From UBA5905 sp964609975 (GTDB lineage: Bacteria; Bacillota; Clostridia; Oscillospirales; Acutalibacteraceae), in the NCBI GenBank assembly GCA_964609975.1, contig CAZSTR010000013.1, forward strand, positions 1 to 41,459: 41,459 nt of DNA, in the 5' to 3' direction. Position 1 is the first letter of the stretch. Each line of letters starts with the position of its first letter. Of this stretch, positions 16,539 through 24,313 are shown in pieces. The translations under genes were made by a program, and so were the position numbers. The notes beneath the pieces were generated by a model. That model was not told the origin of the DNA. It did not search any database and worked only from the letters and a program-made list of their open reading frames with translations.

Positions 16539-16943
16539 TGTGATACAAAGAGAACATAAAGTGAGCTTGTCCTATGACGCCAACGAAAAGGCTTGATATA
16601 AACGGGCGGCTCCCTAGAATGAGGAAGTCTTACGAAAATTGTGCATAAACCTAAATTCGCGCAAAAACTTAACCTTGCGCAGGAAACCCGAATTCGTGAA
16701 ACAAACTCGAATAGCCTCCCCTCAAAGGTGAGGGGAGGTGTCAGCCGAACGGCTGACGGAGAGGAGCTTGAACAAACCTTCGCACAGACCAAAATTCGCA
16801 CGGAAGACAACCTCGAAATCTCCAGAACAATCACACAGTCATGGTATCTGTCGCGAGCTTGACGGTCAGAGGAAGGTAAGGACGATGGATTTGTGCTTTA
16901 ACACAAGGATACAGTAAAGGAAAAGGGAACAGGAGGATTTTTT
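16539..16943 (+). other. Long leader/intergenic stretch before the AraC gene
   Basis: About 400 bases without a convincing gene. It contains the double-hairpin repeat at 16715-16757 and several scattered AATTCG words on either side of it (for instance near 16652, 16691 and 16793). An open frame at 16641-16862 has no ribosome binding site and runs through the hairpins, so I do not call it a gene. Confidence 0.5.
16715..16757. repeat. Double-hairpin palindromic element
   Basis: Two perfect hairpins stand in tandem: CCTCCCCTCA/TGAGGGGAGG (16715-16738, loop AAGG) and GTCAGCCG/CGGCTGAC (16740-16757, loop AA). The design resembles dispersed REP-like intergenic repeats I recall from Faecalibacterium and related clostridia. 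No second copy is visible in this window. Confidence 0.7.
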
Positions 16944-17696
16944 ATGCTTTTTTCTCCGGACAACGCTGTCACCGATATTCTCGGCGTTGAGCGTATGTGC
17001 TGGACCGGCGGAGCGTTCGTCATCCGCCCGCGAGCCTATGCGGCGCTAGCCTTTCGTATCCGCGGAAAAGCCACCATCACCGTCGGCGAAAAAGCCTATA
17101 CCGCCCAGGAAAACAGCGTTTTATATATGCCCCAGGGCGTACCCTATTCCGCCCAATATTCCGACACCGAAATTCTGGTCATTCATTTCGCAACCCTGCG
17201 CAACGACCCGGCACCGATGATTTATTCGCTGGAAAAACCGGAGGCGGCATACAAGCTGTTTTTGCAGGCGGCGGCCGTATGGGAGCGCAAAAGCCCCACC
17301 GGGCGGCTGGAGCTGATGGCTCTGCTGTATACCCTGCTAAAAACCGTTTTTGAGGATAGCGCCAAGCCCCACCGGCTCCCACCCGCCTTCACCGACGCCG
17401 TCGCCTATATCCATGCCCACTATACCGACGGAAGCCTTTCCGTGCCGAAAATTTGCGAACAGGGACACCTCTCCCAAACCGCTTTCCGCGCACTGTTTCA
17501 AAAGCATTATGGCAAAGCGCCGGTGGAATATATCCGCGCCCTGCGCATCGAGCACGCCAAGGGCCTTCTGCTCAACGGCGCCACCGTGGAAAGCGCCGCC
17601 CTGGAAAGCGGTTTCAACGACCCGAAATATTTCGCCCGCATCATTCGAAAGCGCTTCGGCTGTACCCCGCACGAGCTGAAAAACTACGGAAAATAG
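16944..17696 (+). CDS. AraC-family transcriptional regulator
   Basis: This 250-residue protein has an N-terminal cupin-like sensing domain (about 1-110; GEKAYTAQENSVLYMPQGVPYSA is typical) and a C-terminal AraC double helix-turn-helix (about 145-250). The latter includes LSQTAFRALFQKHYGKAPVEYIRALRIEHAK and ALESGFNDPKYFARIIRKRFGCTPHEL. AGGAGG lies eight bases before the ATG. It is divergent from the GH20 gene, which it probably controls in response to a sugar bound by the N-terminal domain; this is inferred from gene order. Confidence 0.9.
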   Translation: MLFSPDNAVTDILGVERMCWTGGAFVIRPRAYAALAFRIRGKATITVGEKAYTAQENSVLYMPQGVPYSAQYSDTEILVIHFATLRNDPAPMIYSLEKPEAAYKLFLQAAAVWERKSPTGRLELMALLYTLLKTVFEDSAKPHRLPPAFTDAVAYIHAHYTDGSLSVPKICEQGHLSQTAFRALFQKHYGKAPVEYIRALRIEHAKGLLLNGATVESAALESGFNDPKYFARIIRKRFGCTPHELKNYGK

Positions 17697-17724
17697 CCAA
17701 AATTAAAATACCCGAAGTAAATTC

Positions 17725-17759
17725 AACAATAAAATTCACTCCGAGTATTGTTACTTTTT
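17725..17759 (+). terminator. Weak hairpin after the AraC gene
   Basis: AACAATA (17725-17731) pairs with TATTGTT (17746-17752) and is followed by ACTTTTT. The loop is long, so this is only a possible terminator between the convergent AraC and aminotransferase genes. Confidence 0.35.
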
Positions 17760-17785
17760 CGAATTTTTCGGTTGCAGATAAAAGC

Positions 17786-19072
17786 TCAGCCCTGCATTTT
17801 CTCCAGGCAGGCCAGCTCCGCACAAATGCAGAACAGCTCCATGGCCACCTGCAGCTCCTCCACCGAGGGATAGGAGGGAGCGATGCGCACATTGCTGTCG
17901 TGGGGGTCTACGCCATAGGGATAGGTGGCACCCGCCGGGGTCATGCTCACCCCCGCCTGACGCAACAGCTCCACTGCCCGCTGGGCACAGCCCTCCGCTA
18001 GATTCACGCTGACGAAATAGCCACCTCGCGGTCTGTGCCAGGAGGCAATTCCCCGCTCGCCCAGATAGGTTTCCAGCGCCGCCAGCACTGCCTCGAAGCG
18101 GGGCCGCAAAATCGCGGCATGGAGCTTCATGTGCTCCCGGATGCCCTCGACGCTCTGGAAATACCGCACATGACGCAGCATATTCAGCTTGTCATGGCCG
18201 ATGGTCTGGATGGTCATACGGCTTTTCACATCCGCGATGTTCTTCGGGCTGGCCGCCAGCACCGCCACTCCAGAGCCGGGGAAGCTGATTTTAGAAGTGG
18301 AAGCGAACATAATCACATAGTCCTCATGCCCGCATTTTTCCAGCTCCGGGTAAAAATCCAACAGCGTGTCGCCCCTCTCCTCCAGATGGTGCAGGCAATA
18401 GGCGTTGTCCCACATAATCCGGAAATCGGCCGCCGCCGGGGTCATCGCCGCCAGCCGCCGCACGGTTTCATCCGAGTAGGTGATGCCGTCCGGGTTCGAA
18501 TACATCGGCACACACCACATACCCTTTACCTGGGGGTCCGCAACCAGCGCCTCCACCAAATCCATTTCCGGGCCGGTGGGGGTCATGGGCACCGTCACCA
18601 TCTCGATGCCGAAATATTGGGTGATGGCAAAATGACGGTCATAGCCCGGCGCCGGGCAAAGAAATTTCACCTTTCTCTGATGGCACCAGGGCGTGCATCC
18701 GCACACACCACGGCTGTAGGCAGTGGCGATATAGTCGAACATCATGTTAAGGCTGGAGTTCCCGCCGACAATCACCGCCTCCGGGGACATATGCAGCACA
18801 TCGCCGAAAAGCCTTTTGGCCTCCGGCAAGCCGTCCAGCAGGCCATAGTTGCGCACATCCAGCCCGTTCTCGGCGGTGAAGCCGTCGCAGGCGTTGACGC
18901 AATCCAGCATATCCAGCGTCAAATCCAGCTGCTCCCGACCGGGCTTTCCGCGAGACATATCCAGCTGAAGCTGCTGCTTTTGATACTCTCGATAAACGTT
19001 CATCAGCTCCTCATAGCGAGCCTTTCTTTGTTGCGCGGTCATTTCGGCCGGCTTCTGCGTGCAAACGGTCAT
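17786..19072 (-). CDS. PLP-dependent aminotransferase (aspartate aminotransferase type, PF12897-like)
   Basis: This 428-residue fold-type I PLP enzyme resembles the bacterial aspartate aminotransferases of the MocR-like/PF12897 group. SRGKPGREQLDL near the N-terminus, GGNSSLNMMFDYI (cofactor phosphate region), YSNPDGITYS and WDNAYCLHHL are group hallmarks. The PLP lysine is Lys 261 in STSKIS. The C-terminal RIAPSYP carries the Arg that binds the substrate carboxylate. The ATG at 19072 is chosen from family length and an AAGGGG site about ten bases upstream; the open frame continues upstream through unrelated Lys/Arg-rich sequence. A promoter lies at 19111-19139. Confidence 0.88.
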   Translation of the reverse strand: MTVCTQKPAEMTAQQRKARYEELMNVYREYQKQQLQLDMSRGKPGREQLDLTLDMLDCVNACDGFTAENGLDVRNYGLLDGLPEAKRLFGDVLHMSPEAVIVGGNSSLNMMFDYIATAYSRGVCGCTPWCHQRKVKFLCPAPGYDRHFAITQYFGIEMVTVPMTPTGPEMDLVEALVADPQVKGMWCVPMYSNPDGITYSDETVRRLAAMTPAAADFRIMWDNAYCLHHLEERGDTLLDFYPELEKCGHEDYVIMFASTSKISFPGSGVAVLAASPKNIADVKSRMTIQTIGHDKLNMLRHVRYFQSVEGIREHMKLHAAILRPRFEAVLAALETYLGERGIASWHRPRGGYFVSVNLAEGCAQRAVELLRQAGVSMTPAGATYPYGVDPHDSNVRIAPSYPSVEELQVAMELFCICAELACLEKMQG

Positions 19073-19110
19073 TTGGCATCTGCCCCTTCCCTTTTCGGTG
19101 ATACCCCCAT

Positions 19111-19139
19111 AGTATACACCGCCTTCACCGATTTTGCAA
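19111..19139 (-). promoter_or_regulatory. Promoter of the aminotransferase gene
   Basis: On the minus strand TTGCAA (19134-19139) and TATACT (19111-19116) are 17 bases apart, about 39 bases before the start codon at 19072. Confidence 0.75.
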
Positions 19140-19361
19140 GTCTTATTTACAAAACTTGCAGAGAAAAGCGAAAAAAAGGCATTTTTTTGAATTTTTTTTG
19201 CTTTTTCAAATTTTCCACCACCACTTCGGTCATTTTTCGCCCTTTTCGCTTTGCGCTTTTTGCGTTTTTTCGAAGGACTGCCCGCTCGTCCACACTGCCT
19301 TTTCCTCTCGCAACCGCGCGAGCCGCAGATGCAGATAGGATAATTTTCATCACCACCACAA

Positions 19362-19402
19362 AACAAAGCCACATTTGTCTGTTTGACAAATGTGGCTTTG
19401 TT
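19362..19402. repeat. Perfect 18-bp inverted repeat
   Basis: The arms 19362-19379 and 19385-19402 (AACAAAGCCACATTTGTC and its complement) are perfectly complementary around a five-base loop. On the minus strand the hairpin is followed by TTTGTTTTG, a partial U-tract, so it could act as a terminator for transcripts coming from the accessory patch. It may also be part of a mobile-element remnant. The remaining 19140-19528 stretch holds short GC hairpins (near 19414 and 19437) and no credible gene. Confidence 0.7.
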
Positions 19403-19528
19403 CGCACTAAGTATGCCTTGCGGCACGATAAGAGCACCTTCGGTGCGCGAAGCTTCACATCCGCGCCAGCCGATACTTCACGAAAAAGTGGGTGTTCCAA
19501 TGAACACGAAAAAGCAGGGATTTAACCG

Positions 19529-19771
19529 TCACTCATTCGCCAAAAAATCCAATCTTTGCAGCCTATATACAGTGTATTTATGCTCATTTGCCAAACGAAT
19601 TATACTTTCCAAATTGTCCGAAATATCCGTTTCGCCCTCTGCCATTAAAAGCTTTTGCAAATAAGGCTTTCGCTTTTCAATGTAGGAGACTACATTATAA
19701 GAATCTTTAAGCGCAGTGTTCACAACCAGGTATGTGTCGCTTTTTGTGTTTTCATTAATCGTATTTGGCAT
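19529..19771 (-). CDS. Hypothetical protein, AT-rich patch
   Basis: An 80-residue protein that I do not recognise. From the ATG at 19771 (GAAGGGTG upstream) it begins MPNTINENTKSDTYLVVN, and continues with an amphipathic helical sequence ending in YRLQRLDFLANE. It has no signal peptide, membrane segment or cysteine. Codon and base use are clearly AT-richer than the flanking genes, fitting transfer. A TTGACA followed after 15 bases by TATAGC lies just upstream and may be a weak promoter. It sits beside a 46-residue ORF and a truncated transposase and may be cargo of a lost element. Confidence 0.55.
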   Translation of the reverse strand: MPNTINENTKSDTYLVVNTALKDSYNVVSYIEKRKPYLQKLLMAEGETDISDNLESIIRLANEHKYTVYRLQRLDFLANE

Positions 19772-19919
19772 GGACAACACCCTTCCTCGCTATAACAGTC
19801 TTTACCGATTGTCAAATTTGAATAAAGTGATTTTTTGGCCCAGCACTATGACGCTTGCTTTATTTCAAGATTACACCGGGCGTTACAGGAACTACAATCC
19901 GCCGATTTTCACGGGCTTT

Positions 19920-20060
19920 TTATTTTCCCCTTTCAAACTGTAAAACAAACTCGTCAATGCCGTAATCAAAAAGCAAGAGCAAACGCCCTTCCTTTTCGTC
20001 TTCACAATAAACAATCTTTTCTATGTGCTTGAGAAAATCGCCAACACATTTAGTATCCAT
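19920..20060 (-). CDS. 46-residue ORF starting inside a transposase remnant
   Basis: The ORF starts at the ATG at 20060 and begins MDTKCVGDFLKHIEKIV; it ends in DEFVLQFERGK. A strong GAGGAGG precedes the ATG by six bases. Both the ribosome binding site and the ATG derive from the transposase sequence (codons for EEELTW), read in another frame. The body looks like a real acidic protein, so it may be the C-terminal part of an older gene joined to new start signals. I do not recognise the family. Confidence 0.4.
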   Translation of the reverse strand: MDTKCVGDFLKHIEKIVYCEDEKEGRLLLLFDYGIDEFVLQFERGK

Positions 20061-20299
20061 GTCAGTTCCTCCTCGGTGTGTGCATTTGGATGAGGGGTTT
20101 TAGGACGATGTGATTTTGGGAGCAACGATTCTCTTGTTCCGTCGTAGAGCTTATTCCACCGCATAAGGGATGCCTTTGATATTTTATATCTTCGGCAAAC
20201 GAACGATATATCCTTTGTTTCGCGGTACAAACGAACCGAATATATTTTTGTTGTAATTTCATGTGGACAATATCTCTTGTTTTGTGTTATACTGTTCAT
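20021..20299 (-). pseudogene. Truncated helix-turn-helix transposase (IS481-like)
   Basis: The frame begins MNSITQNKRYCPHEITTKIY and reads through an HTH region (VCRRYKISKASLMRWNKLYDG) and KSHRPKTPHPNAHTEEELTWI. This matches the N-terminal 80 or so residues of a common clostridial DDE transposase that should exceed 300 residues. After EELTWI (near 20052) the sequence is unrelated and stops ten residues later. The DDE catalytic domain is missing, so it cannot act as a transposase. An AGAGAGGA site precedes the ATG. Family name is from recall. Confidence 0.75.
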
Positions 20300-20405
20300 G
20301 GTGATTGAGTCCTCTCTGTTAAAGGATTGTGTGGTAACTTGATTTTAACAGTTCTCGATCACTTTTTCTATCTCTTTTTGTCTCACATCTATTGTAACCT
20401 TACAT

Positions 20406-20438
20406 CCCGGAAAAATTACAGCTTTTCGGGTTGCTTTT
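20406..20438 (+). terminator. Hairpin with T tract overlapping the ABC-F promoter
   Basis: CCCG-G-AAAA (20406-20414) pairs with TTTTCGGG (20423-20430), one G bulged, and is followed by TTGCTTTTTTT. The T tract overlaps the -35 element of the ABC-F gene. It would stop readthrough from upstream; it lies before the likely transcription start and so is not a leader attenuator of that promoter. Confidence 0.5.
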
Positions 20439-20459
20439 TTTGGAATTCTCCTGTATACT
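20431..20459 (+). promoter_or_regulatory. Promoter of the ABC-F gene
   Basis: TTGCTT (20431-20436) and TATACT (20454-20459) are 17 bases apart, 36 bases before the ATG at 20496. Confidence 0.7.
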
Positions 20460-20495
20460 TAGCTGGTATGCATTTTTTGAATCGAGGAGGACATT

Positions 20496-22097
20496 ATGAT
20501 TATCGTTTCGGATCTTGGCATCAATTTCAGCGGACAGGATTTATTCAAGCATGTGAACCTGAAATTCGTAGGCGGCAACTGCTATGGCGTCATCGGCGCC
20601 AACGGCGCCGGAAAATCCACCTTTCTGCGTATTCTGTCCGGCGATCTGGAGCCGACCGCCGGCGAGGTCATCACCGACCCCAAAACCCGGATGTCTGTGC
20701 TCAAGCAGGACCACTATGCCTATGACGAATTCACCGTTTTGGACACCATCCTGCAGGGAAACCCCCGCCTGTACGAAATCATGCAGCAGAAGGACGCGCT
20801 GTATGCCAAGGAGGATTTCTCCGACGAGGACGGCGCGCTGGCAGCGGAGCTGGAGGGCGAATTCGCCGAGATGAATGGCTGGGAAGCGGAAACCGAGGCC
20901 AGCCAGATTTTGCAGGGACTGGGCATCTCCGGTGACCGGCTCTATGATTCCATGAGCGCGCTGGCGGACAAGGAAAAGGTGAAAATCCTGCTGGCGCGGG
21001 CGCTCTTCGGCCATCCGGACATCATTCTGCTGGATGAGCCCACCAACCACCTGGACATTGACTCCATCCGCTGGCTGGAGGATTTTCTCATGGACTATGA
21101 GGGAACCGTCATCGTCGTCTCTCACGACCGCCATTTCCTCAACAATGTTTGCACCCACATCGTCGATGTGGACTTCAACCAAATCAAAATTTATGTGGGT
21201 AACTATGATTTCTGGTACGAATCCAGCCAGCTTGTGCAAAAAATCATGCGGGAGCAAAACCGGAAGAACGAGGAAAAAATCAAGGAGCTGCAAAGCTTCA
21301 TCCAGCGCTTCTCCGCCAACAAATCCAAATCCCGCCAGGCCACCTCGCGGCGCAAGCTGCTGGACAAGCTGACCGTGGAGGAAATGCCCGCCTCCTCCCG
21401 CCGCTATCCCTTCGTCGGCTTCCAGATGGACCGGGAGGCCGGAAAGGAAATTCTGGCGGTGGATAATTTGACGAAAACCGTGGACGGCGTGCTGGTGCTA
21501 GACCATGTGTCCTTCCGCATCAACAAGGAGGACAAGGTCGCCTTCGTGGGACAGGACGAAATCGCCACCACCACCCTTTTCCGCATCATCACCGGCGAGC
21601 TGGAGCCGGATGAGGGAAGCTATAAATGGGGCGGCACCACCAGCCTGTCCTATTTCCCGAAGGACAACACCGCCTTCTTCGAGGGCTGTGACCTGAACCT
21701 GATTCAATGGCTCAATCAGTATTCCAAGGACAACACCGAAACCTACCTGCGGGGTTTTTTGGGGAAAATGCTTTTCTCCGGCGACGATGTTCTCAAGCCC
21801 GTGAAAGTGCTCTCCGGCGGCGAAAAGGTGCGCTGTATGCTGTCCCGCATGATGATGTACGGCTCCAATGTGCTCGTCCTCGACCAGCCCACCAACCATC
21901 TGGATTTGGAATCCATCACCGCCGTCAACGACGGCCTCACCGCCTTCCCCGGCAATGTGCTTTTCTCCTCCTATGACCACCAGTTCATTCAGACAGTGGC
22001 CAACCGCATCATGGAGCTGAAGAACGGCAAGCTGCTGGATAAGATGATGAGTTATGATGACTTCCTGGACTTCAAGGCCGCCAACGGCCTGAAATAA
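20496..22097 (+). CDS. ABC-F family ATPase (YkpA/YbiT-like) with a degenerate second site
   Basis: This 533-residue soluble protein has two fused ABC domains and an interdomain linker (about 240-300), the ABC-F layout for translation factors that bind the ribosomal E site. NBD1 has Walker A GANGAGKS (34-41), DEPTNHLD (Glu 181) and His 210, but its signature is ALADKE (155-160) instead of LSGGE. NBD2 has a good LSGGE (439-443), while its Walker A is GQDEIATT (Thr 358 for Lys), Walker B reads VLDQPTNHLD (Gln 464 for Glu) and the switch is SYD (Tyr 493 for His). One composite site is therefore intact and the other lost. The ATG has GAGGAGG upstream. It may be a housekeeping translation factor; antibiotic protection is possible but not indicated. 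Confidence 0.9.
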   Translation: MIIVSDLGINFSGQDLFKHVNLKFVGGNCYGVIGANGAGKSTFLRILSGDLEPTAGEVITDPKTRMSVLKQDHYAYDEFTVLDTILQGNPRLYEIMQQKDALYAKEDFSDEDGALAAELEGEFAEMNGWEAETEASQILQGLGISGDRLYDSMSALADKEKVKILLARALFGHPDIILLDEPTNHLDIDSIRWLEDFLMDYEGTVIVVSHDRHFLNNVCTHIVDVDFNQIKIYVGNYDFWYESSQLVQKIMREQNRKNEEKIKELQSFIQRFSANKSKSRQATSRRKLLDKLTVEEMPASSRRYPFVGFQMDREAGKEILAVDNLTKTVDGVLVLDHVSFRINKEDKVAFVGQDEIATTTLFRIITGELEPDEGSYKWGGTTSLSYFPKDNTAFFEGCDLNLIQWLNQYSKDNTETYLRGFLGKMLFSGDDVLKPVKVLSGGEKVRCMLSRMMMYGSNVLVLDQPTNHLDLESITAVNDGLTAFPGNVLFSSYDHQFIQTVANRIMELKNGKLLDKMMSYDDFLDFKAANGLK

Positions 22098-22130
22098 GCA
22101 TCCCTGCGCATCCGAGGCAGGATATAACAG

Positions 22131-22175
22131 AAAAACAGCTTCGAAGACGAAAAATGTCTTCGAAGCTGTTTTTAT
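22131..22175. terminator. Bidirectional terminator between ABC-F and M23 genes
   Basis: An 18-bp stem (arms 22131-22148 and 22156-22173) with a 7-base loop carries A5 on one side and T5 on the other. It serves the convergent ABC-F (plus) and M23 peptidase (minus) genes. Confidence 0.9.
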
Positions 22176-22205
22176 TCGCTTTCAGCGCATCCGCGTGGAT
22201 TTTTT

Positions 22206-23942
22206 TCAGGGGCGCACATAATTCAGCGGATTCACACGCACGCCGTTTCTGATAACCTCAAAATGCAGGTGCGGGCCGCTAGAATTTCCGGTGGAGCCAA
22301 TCAGTCCCACCTGCTGGCCGCGGGAAACCTGCTGTCCCTTCACCACCGAAACAGCGTTCAAATGAGCATAAAGTGTATATAGCCCATTGGAATGTTGAAT
22401 CTTCACACAATAACCATAGCCGCCGGAGTTCCAGCCCGCCGAAACAACCGTGCCTCCGTCGGCCGCCACCGCCGGCTTGTTGCGCACCGTCACCGGGCCG
22501 TTGCAAATATCAAGCCCCATGTGCCGACCACCGTAGCCGCGAGACATATTGTGGCAAATGGGCACCGGCCACAGCATTTTTCCGGTGGTGACGCCGTCAC
22601 CCTGGGTGATGGTGTTGCCGCCGGGGGCGGTCACCTTCTGGGTTCCCCGCTCCACAACCTTTGTCACCGGCTGCTTCGTCACCTCGGTGGAAATCACCTT
22701 GCGGCTCTGCTCCGAGCCGTCCACATAGGTGATCTCCGCCACCACATTCTGGCTTCCCTCCTGACCCTTTGTTTTCACATAGGACCAGGTGATGGGCTTG
22801 CTGGTGTTGTTCACATATTGCGTGGTATAGTTAATCTTTTCCGTATAATAGATGCGCTTGATCATCTGCACCTGGAGGAAGGACTGGGGCTTTTGCACCG
22901 TCAGCACATCGCCGATATGCACCAAATCCGTCGTGGCGAAGGCCGGGTTCATGCTGCGCAGCTCGGCGGTCGTCATATCGTTCTTCCCCGCGATGGTGCT
23001 GAGGGTGTCACCCGCTTGCACTTGATAGGTTTTCTTCACCACCGCCTCAGCGGTCAGCTTTCCCTTTAGTGCCGGCGCGTCCATCACGGCCGCCGCCGGG
23101 AACAGACCGTCCACCGTCTCCACCTTCTGGACAAACTCTGCCCGCTGGTTCTGGTCATTTTTATCATAATAGCCATCCTTCAAGCTGTCCAGCAGGCTGT
23201 CCAACTCCGCGGAGGATTCCATTGCCCCCACAAAAGCGCCGTCCACATACAGCCCCGAAGCCTCCGCAATGGAATCTCCGGCTGTACGCAAAATTGCGTC
23301 ACACAGCTGGGCATCATCCAGCACCTCTTTCCCGTTTTGGATGGTCACCGCCAGCCGGGGAACCGCCTCCACGGAAAAAGAGTTGTCCACATTCACCACG
23401 CGCCCCTTAGCCAAAGCCGCCGCGGCATCATAGATGCCCGTGTTGTCGATATAGCCCAGCGCCTGCTCCCCATAGGTTAAGGACAAGCAAAAATGGGTAT
23501 TCCCCCACACAGACAGCGTAATCACCAGCACCAAAATCGCCGCCGCCGGCCCCACAAGGCTCCAAATCGACAGCAATTCCTCCCGATAATGCTCGCCGGC
23601 GCGGCGAAGCACATCCCGTAGACTGTTCCCAAACGCCCGCGGACCTCTTTTCGCACCTGCGGCCAGCTCCTGGAACGCCTGGGGAATACGCAAAAACACC
23701 TCCCGCAGACGCCGCCAGCGCCGATGGAGGGGAAGCCGTACCCGCAGACGCCAAAAATAGCGAACACCATTGACCGCCGGCATCAGTCGCCGCCGCCAGC
23801 GGCGACGCTCCCGATGCAACAGACGGGCGGTCTGCAGACCCACGCCGTAAAAATACCGATACAGCCGCGCTTCGAAGGAGGAGCACTTTTTCGTCTCCGA
23901 CGAAGCGCCCGCGGCCGAGTTTTCTTTTCCTTTTATATGCAA
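22206..23942 (-). CDS. Membrane-anchored LysM-G5-M23 peptidoglycan endopeptidase
   Basis: This 578-residue protein should cut peptide cross-links in the cell wall. The order is a very basic cytoplasmic N-terminus (about 1-120, many Arg), one membrane helix (about 130-150), a soluble segment, a LysM domain (about 300-345; YQVQAGDTLSTIAGKN), a G5 domain (about 350-430) and a C-terminal M23 domain. The zinc ligands of M23 are present in GGRHMGLDI and GPHLHFEV. I choose the TTG at 23942 as start because AAAGGAGA lies seven bases upstream and no in-frame ATG gives a better one. The unusually long basic N-terminus is the odd feature. A strong promoter with an inverted repeat at the start point lies upstream. 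Confidence 0.9.
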   Translation of the reverse strand: MHIKGKENSAAGASSETKKCSSFEARLYRYFYGVGLQTARLLHRERRRWRRRLMPAVNGVRYFWRLRVRLPLHRRWRRLREVFLRIPQAFQELAAGAKRGPRAFGNSLRDVLRRAGEHYREELLSIWSLVGPAAAILVLVITLSVWGNTHFCLSLTYGEQALGYIDNTGIYDAAAALAKGRVVNVDNSFSVEAVPRLAVTIQNGKEVLDDAQLCDAILRTAGDSIAEASGLYVDGAFVGAMESSAELDSLLDSLKDGYYDKNDQNQRAEFVQKVETVDGLFPAAAVMDAPALKGKLTAEAVVKKTYQVQAGDTLSTIAGKNDMTTAELRSMNPAFATTDLVHIGDVLTVQKPQSFLQVQMIKRIYYTEKINYTTQYVNNTSKPITWSYVKTKGQEGSQNVVAEITYVDGSEQSRKVISTEVTKQPVTKVVERGTQKVTAPGGNTITQGDGVTTGKMLWPVPICHNMSRGYGGRHMGLDICNGPVTVRNKPAVAADGGTVVSAGWNSGGYGYCVKIQHSNGLYTLYAHLNAVSVVKGQQVSRGQQVGLIGSTGNSSGPHLHFEVIRNGVRVNPLNYVRP

Positions 23943-24010
23943 AGCTGTGTCTCCTTTGTTTCAAGGGGCAACCGAGTGATAAGCAAAAGCCCCGGGAATT
24001 GCGTCCCGCG

Positions 24011-24036
24011 AAAAGGTTACAACCTTGTAACCTTTT
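24011..24036. promoter_or_regulatory. Perfect 12-bp inverted repeat at the M23 transcription start
   Basis: AAAAGGTTACAA (24011-24022) and TTGTAACCTTTT (24025-24036) pair around two bases. It begins about nine bases past the -10 of the minus-strand promoter, so it covers the likely transcript start. It could be an operator or a 5' stabilising hairpin. It is not the tandem WalR box TGTWAH-N5-TGTWAH. Confidence 0.6.
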
Positions 24037-24044
24037 TCTTACAT

Positions 24045-24072
24045 ATTATACTCAAAAACCGTCAAATAGCAA
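24045..24072 (-). promoter_or_regulatory. Promoter of the M23 peptidase gene
   Basis: On the minus strand TTGCTA (24067-24072) and a perfect TATAAT (24045-24050) are 16 bases apart, about 100 bases before the TTG start. Confidence 0.7.
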
Positions 24073-24209
24073 TGGTTTTCGACCATGTTTGTCGGAATAG
24101 TCCAAAACTATTGTTCGATTTTGGGCAAATCGTCTCCCCTTTATCCAGTATTTTCCGTCCTATTGACGAATTTTTCCGAAAAAATACCAAAAAATATTTT
24201 TTGAACCCC

Positions 24210-24238
24210 TTTACAATTACAAAAATGGATGATATACT
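24210..24238 (+). promoter_or_regulatory. Promoter of the small surface protein gene
   Basis: TTTACA (24210-24215) and TATACT (24233-24238) are 17 bases apart, 75 bases before the ATG at 24314. The rest of 23943-24209 is AT-rich divergent promoter sequence with no gene. Confidence 0.7.
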
Positions 24239-24313
24239 AAATTCGGTATAGGCAACCGAACGGTGCGCCTATAGAAATAAAGATTTTTTGAGGAAAACAG
24301 GAGGTCACTTATC

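Noticed and set aside
16136..16834. 232-codon minus-strand frame
   Set aside because: Runs across the divergent promoters, the double-hairpin repeat and the GH20 start in the wrong frame.
19147..19500. 117-codon minus-strand frame through the 18-bp inverted repeat
   Set aside because: Low-complexity Lys-rich end and reading through a perfect hairpin; more likely noncoding repeat.
18035..19525. 496-codon plus-strand frame
   Set aside because: Antisense to the aminotransferase gene, which has all PLP-enzyme motifs; the frame is His/Arg-rich and unlike a protein.
23995..24045. WalR box for the M23 peptidase gene
   Set aside because: TGTAAG and TGTAAC occur but not as a tandem pair with five-base spacing.
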